A stretch of DNA of 64,000 nucleotides from Anaerolineales bacterium UBA6055 (GCA_002428985.1 DIYL01000034.1:1-64000); one strand, 5' to 3'; counted from the stretch's first letter, positions 18,109 to 28,333 are shown. Translations and numbers: made by a program. Notes: generated from the sequence alone by a model not told the origin.

Positions 18109-20940
18109 TTAACGTTTTCCATCAAAAACTGCCCAGAGCGCATCATCAATCGCACTACCAACAATATGATATGGATAAGGGTATATAGTTGTTCCCATGC
18201 TCCAGCCCGGATGAATACGTGCGAGATGCGGAATTGAACACCATGCGTATTGTTGTTCGATTGTATCGTCTGGTTGCATGACAAGTGCACCAAATTCAAT
18301 GACTCGCCCACGTTGATAAAGACTTTCCAAGTCCGTAATATCTGAATCTTCTTCCCGCGAGTCGATACTGTAAATCGTTGGTATAGTAGCGAACTGATCC
18401 CTTACCGCAACAAGACTCTTAATATTTACAAGATTGTCATCCTGCTTACCCAACCAGTAGCGCATGTTGTATTGCACATCAGTTAGCATTTTGACAATGC
18501 GAACATTCGCCAGCTCGTCTGCTTTCATAGTGAAGTCCCCCAGTGATATCTGATTTTGTTGATATACAGCATCACTAAACCACTCTGTTCCCCGGGATTG
18601 CCAGTCGCCAACTTGGGGCACAATCAGTGATGGTACATCCCTTGAATAAAACTGGGATCGAAAAAACGTGAGAACACGAGCATCTGGTATATCGGTGTTC
18701 TCATATCGGGTATACACACGATCCTGCTCTTTTCCTTTTGCAAATAGAGATTGCAAGTACCAACCTAATTCATGAACTGAACGAGGTTGCTCAGGTTCAC
18801 CGTTTTTTGAATTTGGCAAAATAATGTCGATATAACCATTGGCGTGTTGTCTTACAACCGCAACAAAGTCTGTTTTGGGTTTATGGGTACGATGCCGAAC
18901 CCAATATTCAACCACTATCTTTTCAGCTATCGCTCGGTCGAACCCAAGCAAATCGACATAATGTTGAGATGGTGAACCATAGGTCATACCTGTTCCCCGA
19001 ATTAAGGCATCGCTAATCGCATGCATCAATCTCCCCCGCTCTTCGGTGCTAGACTGCCCTGTTCGAGTCTTAGGTGTAAAATATTTTCTGTTTTGCAATC
19101 CATCTATATCATCATCAGGAAACGGACGGACCATTTGTGACCTAACCTGCCTTGATCCTAAAGCCGCACGTAAAGCAGATTTTTTCTGATCATCCAACTT
19201 ACGTGCGTCCTGTGAGTCTGGCTCAAAAGGGCGTTGAATAATGGCTACATAACACTTGCTTTCATCAAAATAAATTCGATTGCCCTCTGGATTGTATAAA
19301 TCTTTAAGTCTATCCTGCATCTTTCGTACATCATCACGCCAGGCACGCTCTGAAATCTTATCTATTTTCAACAGGAATTCATTGGGGGTCTTAATCCTTT
19401 GTATTTCGAAGCCTTCTGGTATATCCTCATCTAAAATTGCCAAAACACCTTGAACGTCATTTTCTATAGCGGTCAGGGCATTATCTGTATCCGCAATGAG
19501 TAACACGACCAGCGGTTTTCCAGCCAGTGCCAAACGAAAACGATCATGAATAAGAGGAATCCAATCTAGACGTTTTTTTGCAGGTTTAGTGGAGCCAATC
19601 CAGAATTTAAAGCGTTTCTTCATTGTTGCCAGGCTAACGAGAGATAGTCGCTCATCCTTCACAATATCATCTATTGTTATAGTCTGGGCTGACAAAATAG
19701 AATGTGCTAATTCGGCCTGCATCCAACCTTCGAGATAATTGACCGTTGCATGGTACAGGCGCTTAATGATTGGCATCGGCAAGCCGGTATCGAGTTTAGG
19801 ATTTGGACTCATTTGAGCGTTGTAAATCGTCAAGTAGGCGGCATCGTGTATACCAGGTCTGGGTTTGACGTAATCCTGAGGTACATTAAGTAAGTTCTGT
19901 GCATCAATCAAAGCTTTATGAGCATCGGTATCTCCTATCAACCGTTGTAGCATCGGCAGAACATGTCCTTTGTACACGTACTTCTTCTCTGGGGAAAAAT
20001 ATCGAATACGAACCGGAACCTGTGTTGGCACAGATACAGGGACTTTCAAAGTATTATCTAACGGCGATGGATATTCCACCATCACCCTCACATCATTACT
20101 TCCTGTCCACGTTACCTTCTGTGACATATAACGCCTGAGACGTGGCATAAAGTAAATCAATGGTTCAGCGCGACCAGGCATATCACGTAGTATTAGATTC
20201 ATGGTATAGGCATAATAAGAGCCATTATCATGTTGCAGTGCCTGTGTTACCGGAACCAGCGCATCCGCCTCATGAGCGGCTCGCCATATCAATTGTTCGC
20301 CACCCGCTTCAAGTGGATTGATATGTGAGGCGATAATGAATTGCGTTGCCAGTAGTGATCGAAGTGCCCGATACCCAATTGATCTCTTATGTCGTTGCTC
20401 CCATAAATCACTAACTTTGACATAATCCCATGCAAATTGCGTGTCAAGAACAGATTGTTTTGCACGATTAATACAATCAATCACCTGTTGCTGGGCAAGC
20501 TCTTCTTTTGTGAAATACCATGTGGTGTCAGAAATCACCACATCAAGCCAGAAATTCACAATTTGACGAAGTAGGTCAGGTGGTATAGGCTCATATTTTG
20601 GTTTGCTTATTAACTGTGGAATACCTAGAGCAGGCATTGGTCTAAACCACTGTCCACTTTGTGGTAATCGCCGACCTGGCTCAGCATAATTTTGAATGAA
20701 CGGGTGACTAAGTCCCGGTATTAGAAATAGCAAAAAATCATTGAGTGTTCCCGTTGGTGGTTTTTTAGGGTTACTATCTTTTCTATTTCCTTCATTCAAT
20801 ATCGATCGCATTTGAAGCAAGAGATCAAGCATGGGATCAAATGGAAAATCCAGAACTGGTACAACATAGTCATCTATCTCATCTAATTTGAGAATCCCGC
20901 GCGTAAATTGTAGACCTGAAAGTGTCAGATTAGTCATCAT
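18109..20940 (-). CDS. PIWI-RE family protein (Argonaute-related)
   Basis: About 943 residues. I recognise it as PIWI-RE by size, C-terminal blocks and neighbours: an REase and a DinG-like helicase in the same operon, the described three-gene set. Central blocks (KPLVVLLIADTDNALTAIEN and CYVAIIQRPFEPDSQDARK) and the C-terminal RNase H-like region (LGFDRAIAEKIVVEYWVRHR, then KTDFVAVVRQHANGYIDIILP and YAWCSIPHLARIHPGWSMG) match my recollection of that family. Whether the RNase H active site is complete cannot be judged by eye. Predicted role: nucleic-acid-guided or nucleic-acid-recognising defence. The start overlaps the helicase stop (GTGATGATG; ATG 20940 taken), so translation is coupled. Confidence 0.8.
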   Translation of the reverse strand: MMTNLTLSGLQFTRGILKLDEIDDYVVPVLDFPFDPMLDLLLQMRSILNEGNRKDSNPKKPPTGTLNDFLLFLIPGLSHPFIQNYAEPGRRLPQSGQWFRPMPALGIPQLISKPKYEPIPPDLLRQIVNFWLDVVISDTTWYFTKEELAQQQVIDCINRAKQSVLDTQFAWDYVKVSDLWEQRHKRSIGYRALRSLLATQFIIASHINPLEAGGEQLIWRAAHEADALVPVTQALQHDNGSYYAYTMNLILRDMPGRAEPLIYFMPRLRRYMSQKVTWTGSNDVRVMVEYPSPLDNTLKVPVSVPTQVPVRIRYFSPEKKYVYKGHVLPMLQRLIGDTDAHKALIDAQNLLNVPQDYVKPRPGIHDAAYLTIYNAQMSPNPKLDTGLPMPIIKRLYHATVNYLEGWMQAELAHSILSAQTITIDDIVKDERLSLVSLATMKKRFKFWIGSTKPAKKRLDWIPLIHDRFRLALAGKPLVVLLIADTDNALTAIENDVQGVLAILDEDIPEGFEIQRIKTPNEFLLKIDKISERAWRDDVRKMQDRLKDLYNPEGNRIYFDESKCYVAIIQRPFEPDSQDARKLDDQKKSALRAALGSRQVRSQMVRPFPDDDIDGLQNRKYFTPKTRTGQSSTEERGRLMHAISDALIRGTGMTYGSPSQHYVDLLGFDRAIAEKIVVEYWVRHRTHKPKTDFVAVVRQHANGYIDIILPNSKNGEPEQPRSVHELGWYLQSLFAKGKEQDRVYTRYENTDIPDARVLTFFRSQFYSRDVPSLIVPQVGDWQSRGTEWFSDAVYQQNQISLGDFTMKADELANVRIVKMLTDVQYNMRYWLGKQDDNLVNIKSLVAVRDQFATIPTIYSIDSREEDSDITDLESLYQRGRVIEFGALVMQPDDTIEQQYAWCSIPHLARIHPGWSMGTTIYPYPYHIVGSAIDDALWAVFDGKR

Positions 20941-23900
20941 CACATTTTCCCTCGCTGTAATATAGATTTTGTGTATTTAATAGTCCGGTGAATGGTTGAT
21001 AAAGAATAGAACCATAATGGTCTTCAGGTTTTGTATAGTCTCGTAACCGACAAATCATCTCAACCAGCAATGATGTTTGAGGTGTGTCAAATTTTCGATG
21101 CTTCCCTGCCAAGCGCTCAGCACTCATAGGTGCCCAGGCAGCATCAATAAAATGGACAAGCATCGGAACTCCCCCACGTACCAAACGCCCTGTCGCTTGA
21201 ACAAAGCGTCCCAGTGTCGTTGCACCTAGATCATGGCGTTCTTGAGCAGTTAAGCGACTATAAAGTGTGCGCCGTTCACCTTGGTGCCAGTGTTCAAGCG
21301 CTAAGCGACGAAGCTCAGTCTCTTGCTCGAAGATATAATTTTTCTCCGCAATACGGGCATCTGGTTTCATGGCATCCAACCACTGAGCAGCATAGTTATT
21401 GATTTCTGCGGCGATACCATTGACATCCCCTGGTGGATTGAGAGGACGTACTACAAAATATGTAGCACCAAATGCTGCTCTGCTTCTATCCAGTGTCAAG
21501 ATATTATGGCCGCGCCCGATGGCGCTTAACGGTGCTACCAGCACCTTTGTCTGTGAAGATGCAATACCCTCAACAGAAGCCCGTGATATACCGTCGGTTG
21601 CATCTTCATCAGCTCCAGGAGTCAACCATTGAACATATTCCTCTTCAAGTGAACTATATTGCCGAATTGCCTTACCTAGGACTTCTGCCTGTTGGTAACT
21701 GTTTACAAATAACAACAAGCGACTGCGATCTGCCCAGCATTCGAGTTCGCTACCCCGTTCTTCTAAGTCTTCGAGTTGCGTTTCAAGTGTTAACTTGTCA
21801 CCCCATGAGCGTGCGATCTGGCGTAGAGCATCCTCTTTTGCCTGGTCGAAGTCGCTGTTTGCATTGTTAGCCCCTGAAACACGGATGGGCTTATTATCTT
21901 TGCTGACAATCGGACTAAAGGCATATTCACTTAATTTTTGGATCGTATCACTCCATTGAGGATTTGCCTGAAGAACAGCCCCAATAGGTGTACGTATATG
22001 CCATCGACTACTGTCCGGTAAGTACGATGTCCCTGATAAGAAAATCACGTGGGGGCCCGCAATACCGAAAAGTCGATATAATTCGTGAAATTGTAGTAGC
22101 AATTCACGCCCAGGATTAACATACTCCAATCGCGCCAGTGATTCCTGCTCACCACGTTCGCCCTGATGTTGTTCAGGCTTCCGATCACCTGCCGCATAGT
22201 ATGTTCCAAAAACAGTACCAGTATAAGCAATTGGTAGACGAGCATGAGTTGAACGAAAATTAGGATTAAAATCACGTACATCAAGTACACCTGAAATCGT
22301 ATTCGGCTGGGCATCTGCATTGTAAACCAGTGTACTAATTTCGCGGTCCAGACCAGCTGAAAGTAGACAAAACATCAACTTATGAGCGAGTGATTTATCT
22401 GTCTCGTGATCGCTCGATGATACATAGCGAAAACCTTCCGCCTTTCCGACATCTTGTAATTGCTGGTCCAGCTTAACAAGTGTCTCCTCCAGATTTAGAT
22501 TAATCGCAGCCAGCATATGGTGCATTATTCGTAGTAAATCATCTTCTAAATCTCGGGGAATATTGGCAACAGCACGAGCCAAAAGATCACGTAATTTACC
22601 GGCATAATATACCACTTCAGGATGTCCATATTGTTGGATGACTTCCTCAGACGTATATTCAACATCAGGTATCTTCGTCATATCACGCGCAGTAAGAAGA
22701 GAAAATATCGCGCTCAGAAATTCATACTGTTCCGCTTCTGAAGCGCTCATATCACTCACTGAAACCCAATCAGGAAGGCCGATCATCCGTCGGGCAACCA
22801 TCTGGAACAGGCGATAAGCACTAAAATAGGAACGTCCAATCCAGTAGCGAAGACTCTGACTTCCTGGGCGACTGAGCATCCGTAAGATCGGTAGGATATA
22901 TTTTGCCCCATCCCGTAGCGAGAAAACCCAATTCTCTTCGATTTCGCTCAAAGCATCACGTCGTAACGCATTTGAAACCGGGACATCCGCTGCATAAAAC
23001 AAACCTCTTGGTAAATTCCAGAGTGGCACCGTATTCACGAATAGATCATCCTCAAAAGCTTGCACTTCATCCGCTTCATCTACGAAGATAACATCCACCT
23101 GTTCGTAGATATAATCTGCAAGAAGCAGTCGGCGCGGATCGAAATAGCCAGGGAGTCGGGATTGCAAAGCCCCGGCTGTTGTAACAATGATACGTGCCTG
23201 TTCTAAATCATGCAGTTTCTGATGTGACGGACATTGTGCAATAAATGGACAACTGATATTTCGCTCTGGATTCTGGAATTGAGCATTGTTCTCAGCTTCA
23301 GGTTTCAATGGACTATCCGCTAATTTCTCGCATGGTTCTGTACCTGGACGTGGCGCAGTTTGCATATCGGCCATATCACCGGGCGAAATATAAGACATCA
23401 GAGCACAGCTCTGACTCACCCAGCGGTGCCCAAAATGTTCGGGGTCATGACCATGCTCATTGAGGAACGAACGAATATGTTTGTCTCGCCCTGTCCAGCC
23501 AAAGTAAACAACAGCTGTGGGTTTGTCCCAGTCACAACCCAGAATCTCATTCATTTCATTAGCAAAGCTAAACGCATCCATCGTTGATGGAACAATAACA
23601 GCAATCCGAGTTTCCTCCGATGTGCGAACGAGGTGGTGAGAAACAGTTTTCACTAATGTTGATTTACCTGCACCAACCATCCCGACCATGTGTGTCTGTC
23701 CATCCATTACAAATTGTGAACGGGAGTCAGATGAGTTTAACTTCATCTCAGAGATACGCTTTTCCCAATAACGTTGAGGGTCCTTATCCTGCATTATCCG
23801 ACTCTCAGACACAACATCTGAGACCCAATCTAATACAATCGGCTTGCGTTTGCGCTTCTGGCGTGCCTGAATATAACGTTCAAGTTGTTTTTCATCCTTT

Positions 23901-24508
23901 ATATCTGGCACTTCTGAACGCCAGTCAGGTTGCTGTGTGACAATTTCATCGGGTAATTTGACTGAAACAGGATAGCGGCGAAAATTATGTTCCGGGTAGG
24001 CATTAAAATAGTAAATATTGCCAGATGTTGCCAAGCGATAATCCGAGCAGTAATACGGTGGACGTGTTTCAATGTAAGTATCATATGCAAAAAGATGTTC
24101 CATAAAATCATCTGTATCGCCAATACCTCTTAGTACTTGGTTATCAAGTGGTATAGCTCTATCTACACGATACAATTTGGCACGGTCAGGCAACAATGCA
24201 TACTCTCGTAGATCATCACGCCAGCGTTGACGACTAATGTAACTGGGAATGCGATAGCGGGCATAGGCGATAAGTCGCCAGGAATCATCACCAAACTGTT
24301 GAAGCCCGGGCAGTTGGTGAAGTGTCAATAAGTCTGGAACCGTAATAATTGGTTCATTGGAAAGCCCTAAACGCTGAAGTAAGCGAAGTCCATATTCAAC
24401 TTCAACCATCCGCCGCAAAGTGCTGTGTGCGTAATGTCCAGCCTCCCCACCTAGACGATGGATCATCAATTGCCTTAAGGAGTGATACCAGTCACCTTTC
24501 TTAAACAT
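20930..24508 (-). CDS. DinG/XPD-like superfamily 2 helicase of the PIWI-RE system
   Basis: 1192 residues. Walker A GMVGAGKS is at 276-283, and the DEAD-box-type motif II VDVIFVDEAD at about 471-480. Four cysteines between them (about 368, 393, 420 and 426, the last pair as CPFIAQC) match the Fe-S cluster spacing of XPD/DinG helicases. C-terminal motif VI is FVQATGRLVRGG. Predicted ATP-dependent 5'-3' DNA or R-loop helicase. The N-terminal 250 residues are family-specific. It overlaps the REase gene (8 bp) and the PIWI-RE gene (about 11-14 bp), a tightly coupled operon. DinG-like helicases with REase and PIWI-RE partners form a described conflict system. Confidence 0.88.
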   Translation of the reverse strand: MFKKGDWYHSLRQLMIHRLGGEAGHYAHSTLRRMVEVEYGLRLLQRLGLSNEPIITVPDLLTLHQLPGLQQFGDDSWRLIAYARYRIPSYISRQRWRDDLREYALLPDRAKLYRVDRAIPLDNQVLRGIGDTDDFMEHLFAYDTYIETRPPYYCSDYRLATSGNIYYFNAYPEHNFRRYPVSVKLPDEIVTQQPDWRSEVPDIKDEKQLERYIQARQKRKRKPIVLDWVSDVVSESRIMQDKDPQRYWEKRISEMKLNSSDSRSQFVMDGQTHMVGMVGAGKSTLVKTVSHHLVRTSEETRIAVIVPSTMDAFSFANEMNEILGCDWDKPTAVVYFGWTGRDKHIRSFLNEHGHDPEHFGHRWVSQSCALMSYISPGDMADMQTAPRPGTEPCEKLADSPLKPEAENNAQFQNPERNISCPFIAQCPSHQKLHDLEQARIIVTTAGALQSRLPGYFDPRRLLLADYIYEQVDVIFVDEADEVQAFEDDLFVNTVPLWNLPRGLFYAADVPVSNALRRDALSEIEENWVFSLRDGAKYILPILRMLSRPGSQSLRYWIGRSYFSAYRLFQMVARRMIGLPDWVSVSDMSASEAEQYEFLSAIFSLLTARDMTKIPDVEYTSEEVIQQYGHPEVVYYAGKLRDLLARAVANIPRDLEDDLLRIMHHMLAAINLNLEETLVKLDQQLQDVGKAEGFRYVSSSDHETDKSLAHKLMFCLLSAGLDREISTLVYNADAQPNTISGVLDVRDFNPNFRSTHARLPIAYTGTVFGTYYAAGDRKPEQHQGERGEQESLARLEYVNPGRELLLQFHELYRLFGIAGPHVIFLSGTSYLPDSSRWHIRTPIGAVLQANPQWSDTIQKLSEYAFSPIVSKDNKPIRVSGANNANSDFDQAKEDALRQIARSWGDKLTLETQLEDLEERGSELECWADRSRLLLFVNSYQQAEVLGKAIRQYSSLEEEYVQWLTPGADEDATDGISRASVEGIASSQTKVLVAPLSAIGRGHNILTLDRSRAAFGATYFVVRPLNPPGDVNGIAAEINNYAAQWLDAMKPDARIAEKNYIFEQETELRRLALEHWHQGERRTLYSRLTAQERHDLGATTLGRFVQATGRLVRGGVPMLVHFIDAAWAPMSAERLAGKHRKFDTPQTSLLVEMICRLRDYTKPEDHYGSILYQPFTGLLNTQNLYYSEGKCDDD

Positions 24509-25682
24509 GCGATAACTCCTCCAAATAATGTTCGATACTCATAACAAATAAATTAGGAATACGCTTGATCGTATCATCAAGTATGGTAAGTCCATTTCTG
24601 TAATAGTTCACCCGACTCTGTGGAAGAAGATAGAAAAACTTGTCGAATCCAAGCAAAGATTGCTCATGTTCGGCGATCCAAGGCAATGCTTGTTTTCCTC
24701 CCAAGTGTCGTTCGAGTGCATAGGGGCGACGATGATCCTTGACATCAATGGCATGTACCTCGCCATCCTGCAAAACAATCCGCAGGTCATAACGGTCTAC
24801 ACCAGGGTACAAACGAACGTCTTGCACATATGGATGGATTTTTAGAGCATCAAATAACCGTTGTTCAGGAATACCCGGTATCAAGATACGTCGCTGGTGT
24901 GTCAGTTTGAGAATGAAGTCACCATCACGAACTGGTCGCTTAATTGCTTGACTAACTCCCCCGAAGTCTGGACAGGCTGTAATCGGCTCAAAAGCACGGG
25001 AAGTATTGCGATAAAGCAATCCGCAATTTGGACTGATAAGATAGACAGGTTTGTTGTCATGTCCTTGTGTGACAATTCTGCTATGCCTAAGATGGGCTGG
25101 CTCATAAAAGGTGTCACGGATTTCTTGCCAAAAGCCATCAAACAAAAATCCATCGGCAACAGGGTTAACCACATTATGCTCAACACTGAAGAATGATCGC
25201 CAACGAGCGTATCGTGCTTCTACTTCCAGTCGATCAGTATCGTTTAGATTTGCTGCTTGAAATTGTTTTGCCAGCTCATGTTGCATGCTTCGGGCGATAT
25301 TATTTTCGTCGACTTCAACCAATGCCTGGATTGTTGTGATATGCTCCAGACCCGTTTCCTGTAAATACTCACGTACACCATCCGCTAGATCGTATTCCGT
25401 TTCAATTGGAAAATTGTCAAGAATACTGAAAGCTATCAGCGTTTCAGGAATTTCAGGTTTTGCAAATAATTCGTCAATTGGATGTGTCAGATAATTAAGT
25501 AGCGCTTCCTGTGTCGGAGGAGGCTGTTCTCCCCTCTCAAACTGCAATGCACTAAGTCGATTCCACGCCCAGCGTGTCAAGTCTGGCAAGTTATAATTCC
25601 CGGATTGCCGTTGCTCAATCCAACAATTAGCACCTAATAACAGCAGATGCAAATCAAAAAATGATGTCTCAGCATGGCTCAT
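24501..25682 (-). CDS. PIWI-RE-associated restriction endonuclease-like protein
   Basis: 393 residues, first gene of the PIWI-RE operon. Near the C-terminus a PD-(D/E)xK-like core is visible: RYDLRIVLQDGEVHAIDVKDH, where the Asp of YDLRI and the D-V-K of AIDVKDH fit the D...(D/E)xK arrangement. The N-terminal 230 residues are helical and lack motifs. A paired-cysteine or zinc-ribbon-like segment (PNCGLLYRN and ITACPDFGG) precedes the nuclease core. The start is supported by an AGAGGA ribosome site. Predicted DNA nuclease acting with the helicase and PIWI-RE protein; specificity unknown. Confidence 0.78.
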   Translation of the reverse strand: MSHAETSFFDLHLLLLGANCWIEQRQSGNYNLPDLTRWAWNRLSALQFERGEQPPPTQEALLNYLTHPIDELFAKPEIPETLIAFSILDNFPIETEYDLADGVREYLQETGLEHITTIQALVEVDENNIARSMQHELAKQFQAANLNDTDRLEVEARYARWRSFFSVEHNVVNPVADGFLFDGFWQEIRDTFYEPAHLRHSRIVTQGHDNKPVYLISPNCGLLYRNTSRAFEPITACPDFGGVSQAIKRPVRDGDFILKLTHQRRILIPGIPEQRLFDALKIHPYVQDVRLYPGVDRYDLRIVLQDGEVHAIDVKDHRRPYALERHLGGKQALPWIAEHEQSLLGFDKFFYLLPQSRVNYYRNGLTILDDTIKRIPNLFVMSIEHYLEELSHV

Positions 25683-25716
25683 AAAATCCTCTTGATTATG
25701 CTAGAATACAAAAACG

Positions 25717-25790
25717 CCAATGATTCGTTCATTGGTGATACTATGCGAACCCGTTAGGTGAGAGGCCGACAAAACCATCCCTAGCGGGTT
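25717..25790. promoter_or_regulatory. Two consecutive hairpins upstream of the PIWI-RE operon
   Basis: In the 195-bp gap between the NERD-helicase and REase genes, CCAATGA (25717-25723) and TCATTGG (25729-25735) form a perfect 7-bp stem with a TTCGT loop. Next, AACCCGTTAGG (25748-25758) and CCTAGCGGGTT (25780-25790) form an 11-bp stem with one G-T pair. They lie downstream of the NERD gene and upstream of the REase gene on the minus strand. No T-run follows on the minus strand, so a simple intrinsic terminator is not obvious; it could be a terminator-attenuator, an operator pair or a small structured RNA. Confidence 0.5.
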
Positions 25791-25877
25791 TCGTTTTATG
25801 ACACTCTTATTTAACTGCCTTTTTCTATTTCTGGCAAGCCGCACTTATGATAATACTGATATAATTTAATAATATGA

Positions 25878-27887
25878 TCATACTTCATTAGGTTGATTGT
25901 GATCCGGCTCTGGCAATTCACCCAAAACAACTACATGGTGTCGCGCACGTGACAATCCAACATAAAGCAATTGTGATGCAATATCTGACCGCAACTTATC
26001 CAATTCAGTCAAAATAACAACGGCGCTCTCCAGTCCTTTGAAACTGTAAATTGTACAAACTCGAACGGCCATATTCATCTCAGTTTGCATATCCCAAGTG
26101 AGTGCAAAATTGCCGAGTATCAAATCACTCTTCCACATGCTATTCCGATCAGATAGAGGTGTTAGAACTATGATGTCTTCGGGGGGAACATTTTCCTGTC
26201 GAACAAGACGATGGAGCACACTTTGTAATTCTTTCTGGGCAGATTGCTTATCTGTAATCGGGATAATTTCAGCATCGCGTCCCTGTGGACCATCGCAATA
26301 GATTTCATCATCGGTGACGGCGTAAGGTATCATGGTTGTATGGATACGCTGTGTATTACGACAATTATCTGTTAGGTAAAATGGCTGTGTATCTATGGGG
26401 ATATTGCTGATTTGTGTGTACAGTCGTTGATTGTCATCAAAGAAAATGTACAAAATACCGTTTTCAGGGTCTTTGAGCAAGTCAGGTACAGGTATCCACA
26501 TCGCATCTTCAAAATCCTGTGCTTCATCAACAACTATCGCATCCCAGAGGTTTTCAGGAGATATGCTGCGAAGGACATCAGATGACTCTAGCAGTAAATC
26601 TGGTGCTTCATTTGTGAAAGAATCCCAATCCATACCACGACTGCGATTTATACCCGACTTTTTCTGCAAATTACCTGTCAGGCTATGGTAGGTAGATACA
26701 GTGATATGCTCATCACTCAAATTACGATCTATCCAGCTGACAATATTGCGATTGTAGGCAAGAAACAACACACGCATATTATCTTCAGCAAGCTGTTGTG
26801 CTTTTTCCATTGCTAACATCGTTTTACCTGTACCTGCCCCGCCGACAATAATAGCCCGCCGATGTCGGCGCAAGCTATTTAGAACACGAAACTGTTGCTG
26901 AGTAAGTTCCTCAATTTTGACGCGCTCCCGTTCAAAGACATCCCCAATACGTGGGCGGAGGGTTCGTGTTGGTACAAGTGCTTCTACCAATGCGTCAATG
27001 GCAAGCTGGCCATCCATCTGCTGGTTATCTGCATCGGCATGATATTGCCAATATTTGAAAATACTCAACAAACGGTTTGGCAAATCATTAAGATGCCGAT
27101 GATCGATAAACATCGCTTCACGACAGTCCATACGAATATCTTTATCCACCTGAGAATCAGGTACTGCAATCGCTGGGAATACAGCATACTTATAGCGTTT
27201 TGTATCTAAATTACGGCGGAGATACTCCCCAAGTTCACGGCGATTACGTTCTGCTTGCTGGCAGGGATCACTGATTTTATGAAGGTTACCGTAGTAGTCT
27301 CGACTGTACCAGACGTTTTGATTCCCTTCCCGTTGGATACTGATGTCACCACCTTTGGCTTCTAGTATCAGAATTCCGTAATCTGGATGAGCGATGAGGA
27401 AGTCAATTTCTCCAACAGTTCGATTGCCCTGCCCTACCCATGTGATACTATGAAACGCTTGGAAAGGAGCTGGTAGTTCATTGAGCCTGTCGAATAAATC
27501 AAGTTCCGCATCACTAGTCTTATCGCTAGAGCCTGCACCACGATAAATCTTGCCTTGGTAGAAACTCTGGAGATAACCGACATTAATACGCTGGGCATGG
27601 AGACTAAGTTGATTCTGTCCCATGATAGTGATGCGGAATGCATCTTTCATATTGTTCTTAGCATGCTTTTCTTTACCAATGAATCCCGCTTTACTAAAAT
27701 ACACATCACACCAGCCAACACGATTGACTATCGTGAAGTGTTTCCCAGATGTGTCATTGAGTTCCTCTTGTGTAAGATTGAAGCGTTTTGCTAGATCATT
27801 GATGATCTGGGCGCGGGTATGTAGTTGACCATCTCTCAGAATTTCGAGAAACGGAACAAGAATTTCATTTTGGCTTGGAATTGGCAT
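25878..27887 (-). CDS. Mrr_N-NERD-UvrD-like helicase/nuclease
   Basis: 669 residues in three parts. Residues 1-75 look like an Mrr N-terminal winged helix (LVPFLEILRDGQLHTRAQII, then VGWCDVYFSKAGFIG). Residues about 115-240 are a NERD nuclease-related domain with Asp162 (VGEIDFLIAHPDYG) and the E-A-K of ILEAKGG at 176-178, a PD-(D/E)xK core. From about 330 a superfamily 1 helicase begins: Walker A GGAGTGKT at 349-356, motif II VVDEAQDF, and a C-terminal TIYSFKGLESAVVIL block. Predicted DNA-cleaving helicase, a common defence-island architecture. The small gene 27902-28333 precedes it by 14 bp, likely one operon. Confidence 0.85.
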   Translation of the reverse strand: MPIPSQNEILVPFLEILRDGQLHTRAQIINDLAKRFNLTQEELNDTSGKHFTIVNRVGWCDVYFSKAGFIGKEKHAKNNMKDAFRITIMGQNQLSLHAQRINVGYLQSFYQGKIYRGAGSSDKTSDAELDLFDRLNELPAPFQAFHSITWVGQGNRTVGEIDFLIAHPDYGILILEAKGGDISIQREGNQNVWYSRDYYGNLHKISDPCQQAERNRRELGEYLRRNLDTKRYKYAVFPAIAVPDSQVDKDIRMDCREAMFIDHRHLNDLPNRLLSIFKYWQYHADADNQQMDGQLAIDALVEALVPTRTLRPRIGDVFERERVKIEELTQQQFRVLNSLRRHRRAIIVGGAGTGKTMLAMEKAQQLAEDNMRVLFLAYNRNIVSWIDRNLSDEHITVSTYHSLTGNLQKKSGINRSRGMDWDSFTNEAPDLLLESSDVLRSISPENLWDAIVVDEAQDFEDAMWIPVPDLLKDPENGILYIFFDDNQRLYTQISNIPIDTQPFYLTDNCRNTQRIHTTMIPYAVTDDEIYCDGPQGRDAEIIPITDKQSAQKELQSVLHRLVRQENVPPEDIIVLTPLSDRNSMWKSDLILGNFALTWDMQTEMNMAVRVCTIYSFKGLESAVVILTELDKLRSDIASQLLYVGLSRARHHVVVLGELPEPDHNQPNEV

Positions 27888-27901
27888 TATACAGACTCAC
27901 A

Positions 27902-28333
27902 TTATATAGTTACTTGCTTCATTTTCGACAATATTTTTTCATTCATTTCTTTTCGAGCCATCATAGTCGTATATGTTGGATCAACCTCAATACAATTCCA
28001 ATATATATAGCCTGTCCATAACTCACGTAAGTGAAACCAGAGTTGGTCATTTCTTGACGGGCTATCAAAGCGTCCTAATTCGCACATTTGACGATAAAAT
28101 CCCGAACCCGGATGTGTACCATTCCAAGACCGCACAACAACACAGGCTGTGAGTGTCGGGCGATCTGTCTCATGCTCTTGGAGTGCAATAACACGCAACA
28201 TTTCGCTGATTTTGTCACTCACTTGATATTCCGATATATCCCCCAACTCAAGTGTCTCTGCTATCTCTGTATAAGTGATTAACCTACACATTTTTATTGT
28301 ATCGACAAGTAGCTGATATAATTTTGACTCCAT
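27902..28333 (-). CDS. Small protein with MGMT/winged-helix-like fold features
   Basis: 143 residues. The segment ITYTEIAETLELGD, followed by SEMLRVIALQEHETDRPTL and then GSGFYRQMCELG, recalls the winged-helix DNA-binding domain of O6-alkylguanine transferase-like (ATL) proteins (TYGEIA...RVIGNNP..P), but the catalytic PCHR motif is absent. It sits 14 bp upstream of the NERD helicase on the same strand, so they are probably co-transcribed and may form a two-gene defence unit. The DNA-binding role is inferred. Confidence 0.55.
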   Translation of the reverse strand: MESKLYQLLVDTIKMCRLITYTEIAETLELGDISEYQVSDKISEMLRVIALQEHETDRPTLTACVVVRSWNGTHPGSGFYRQMCELGRFDSPSRNDQLWFHLRELWTGYIYWNCIEVDPTYTTMMARKEMNEKILSKMKQVTI

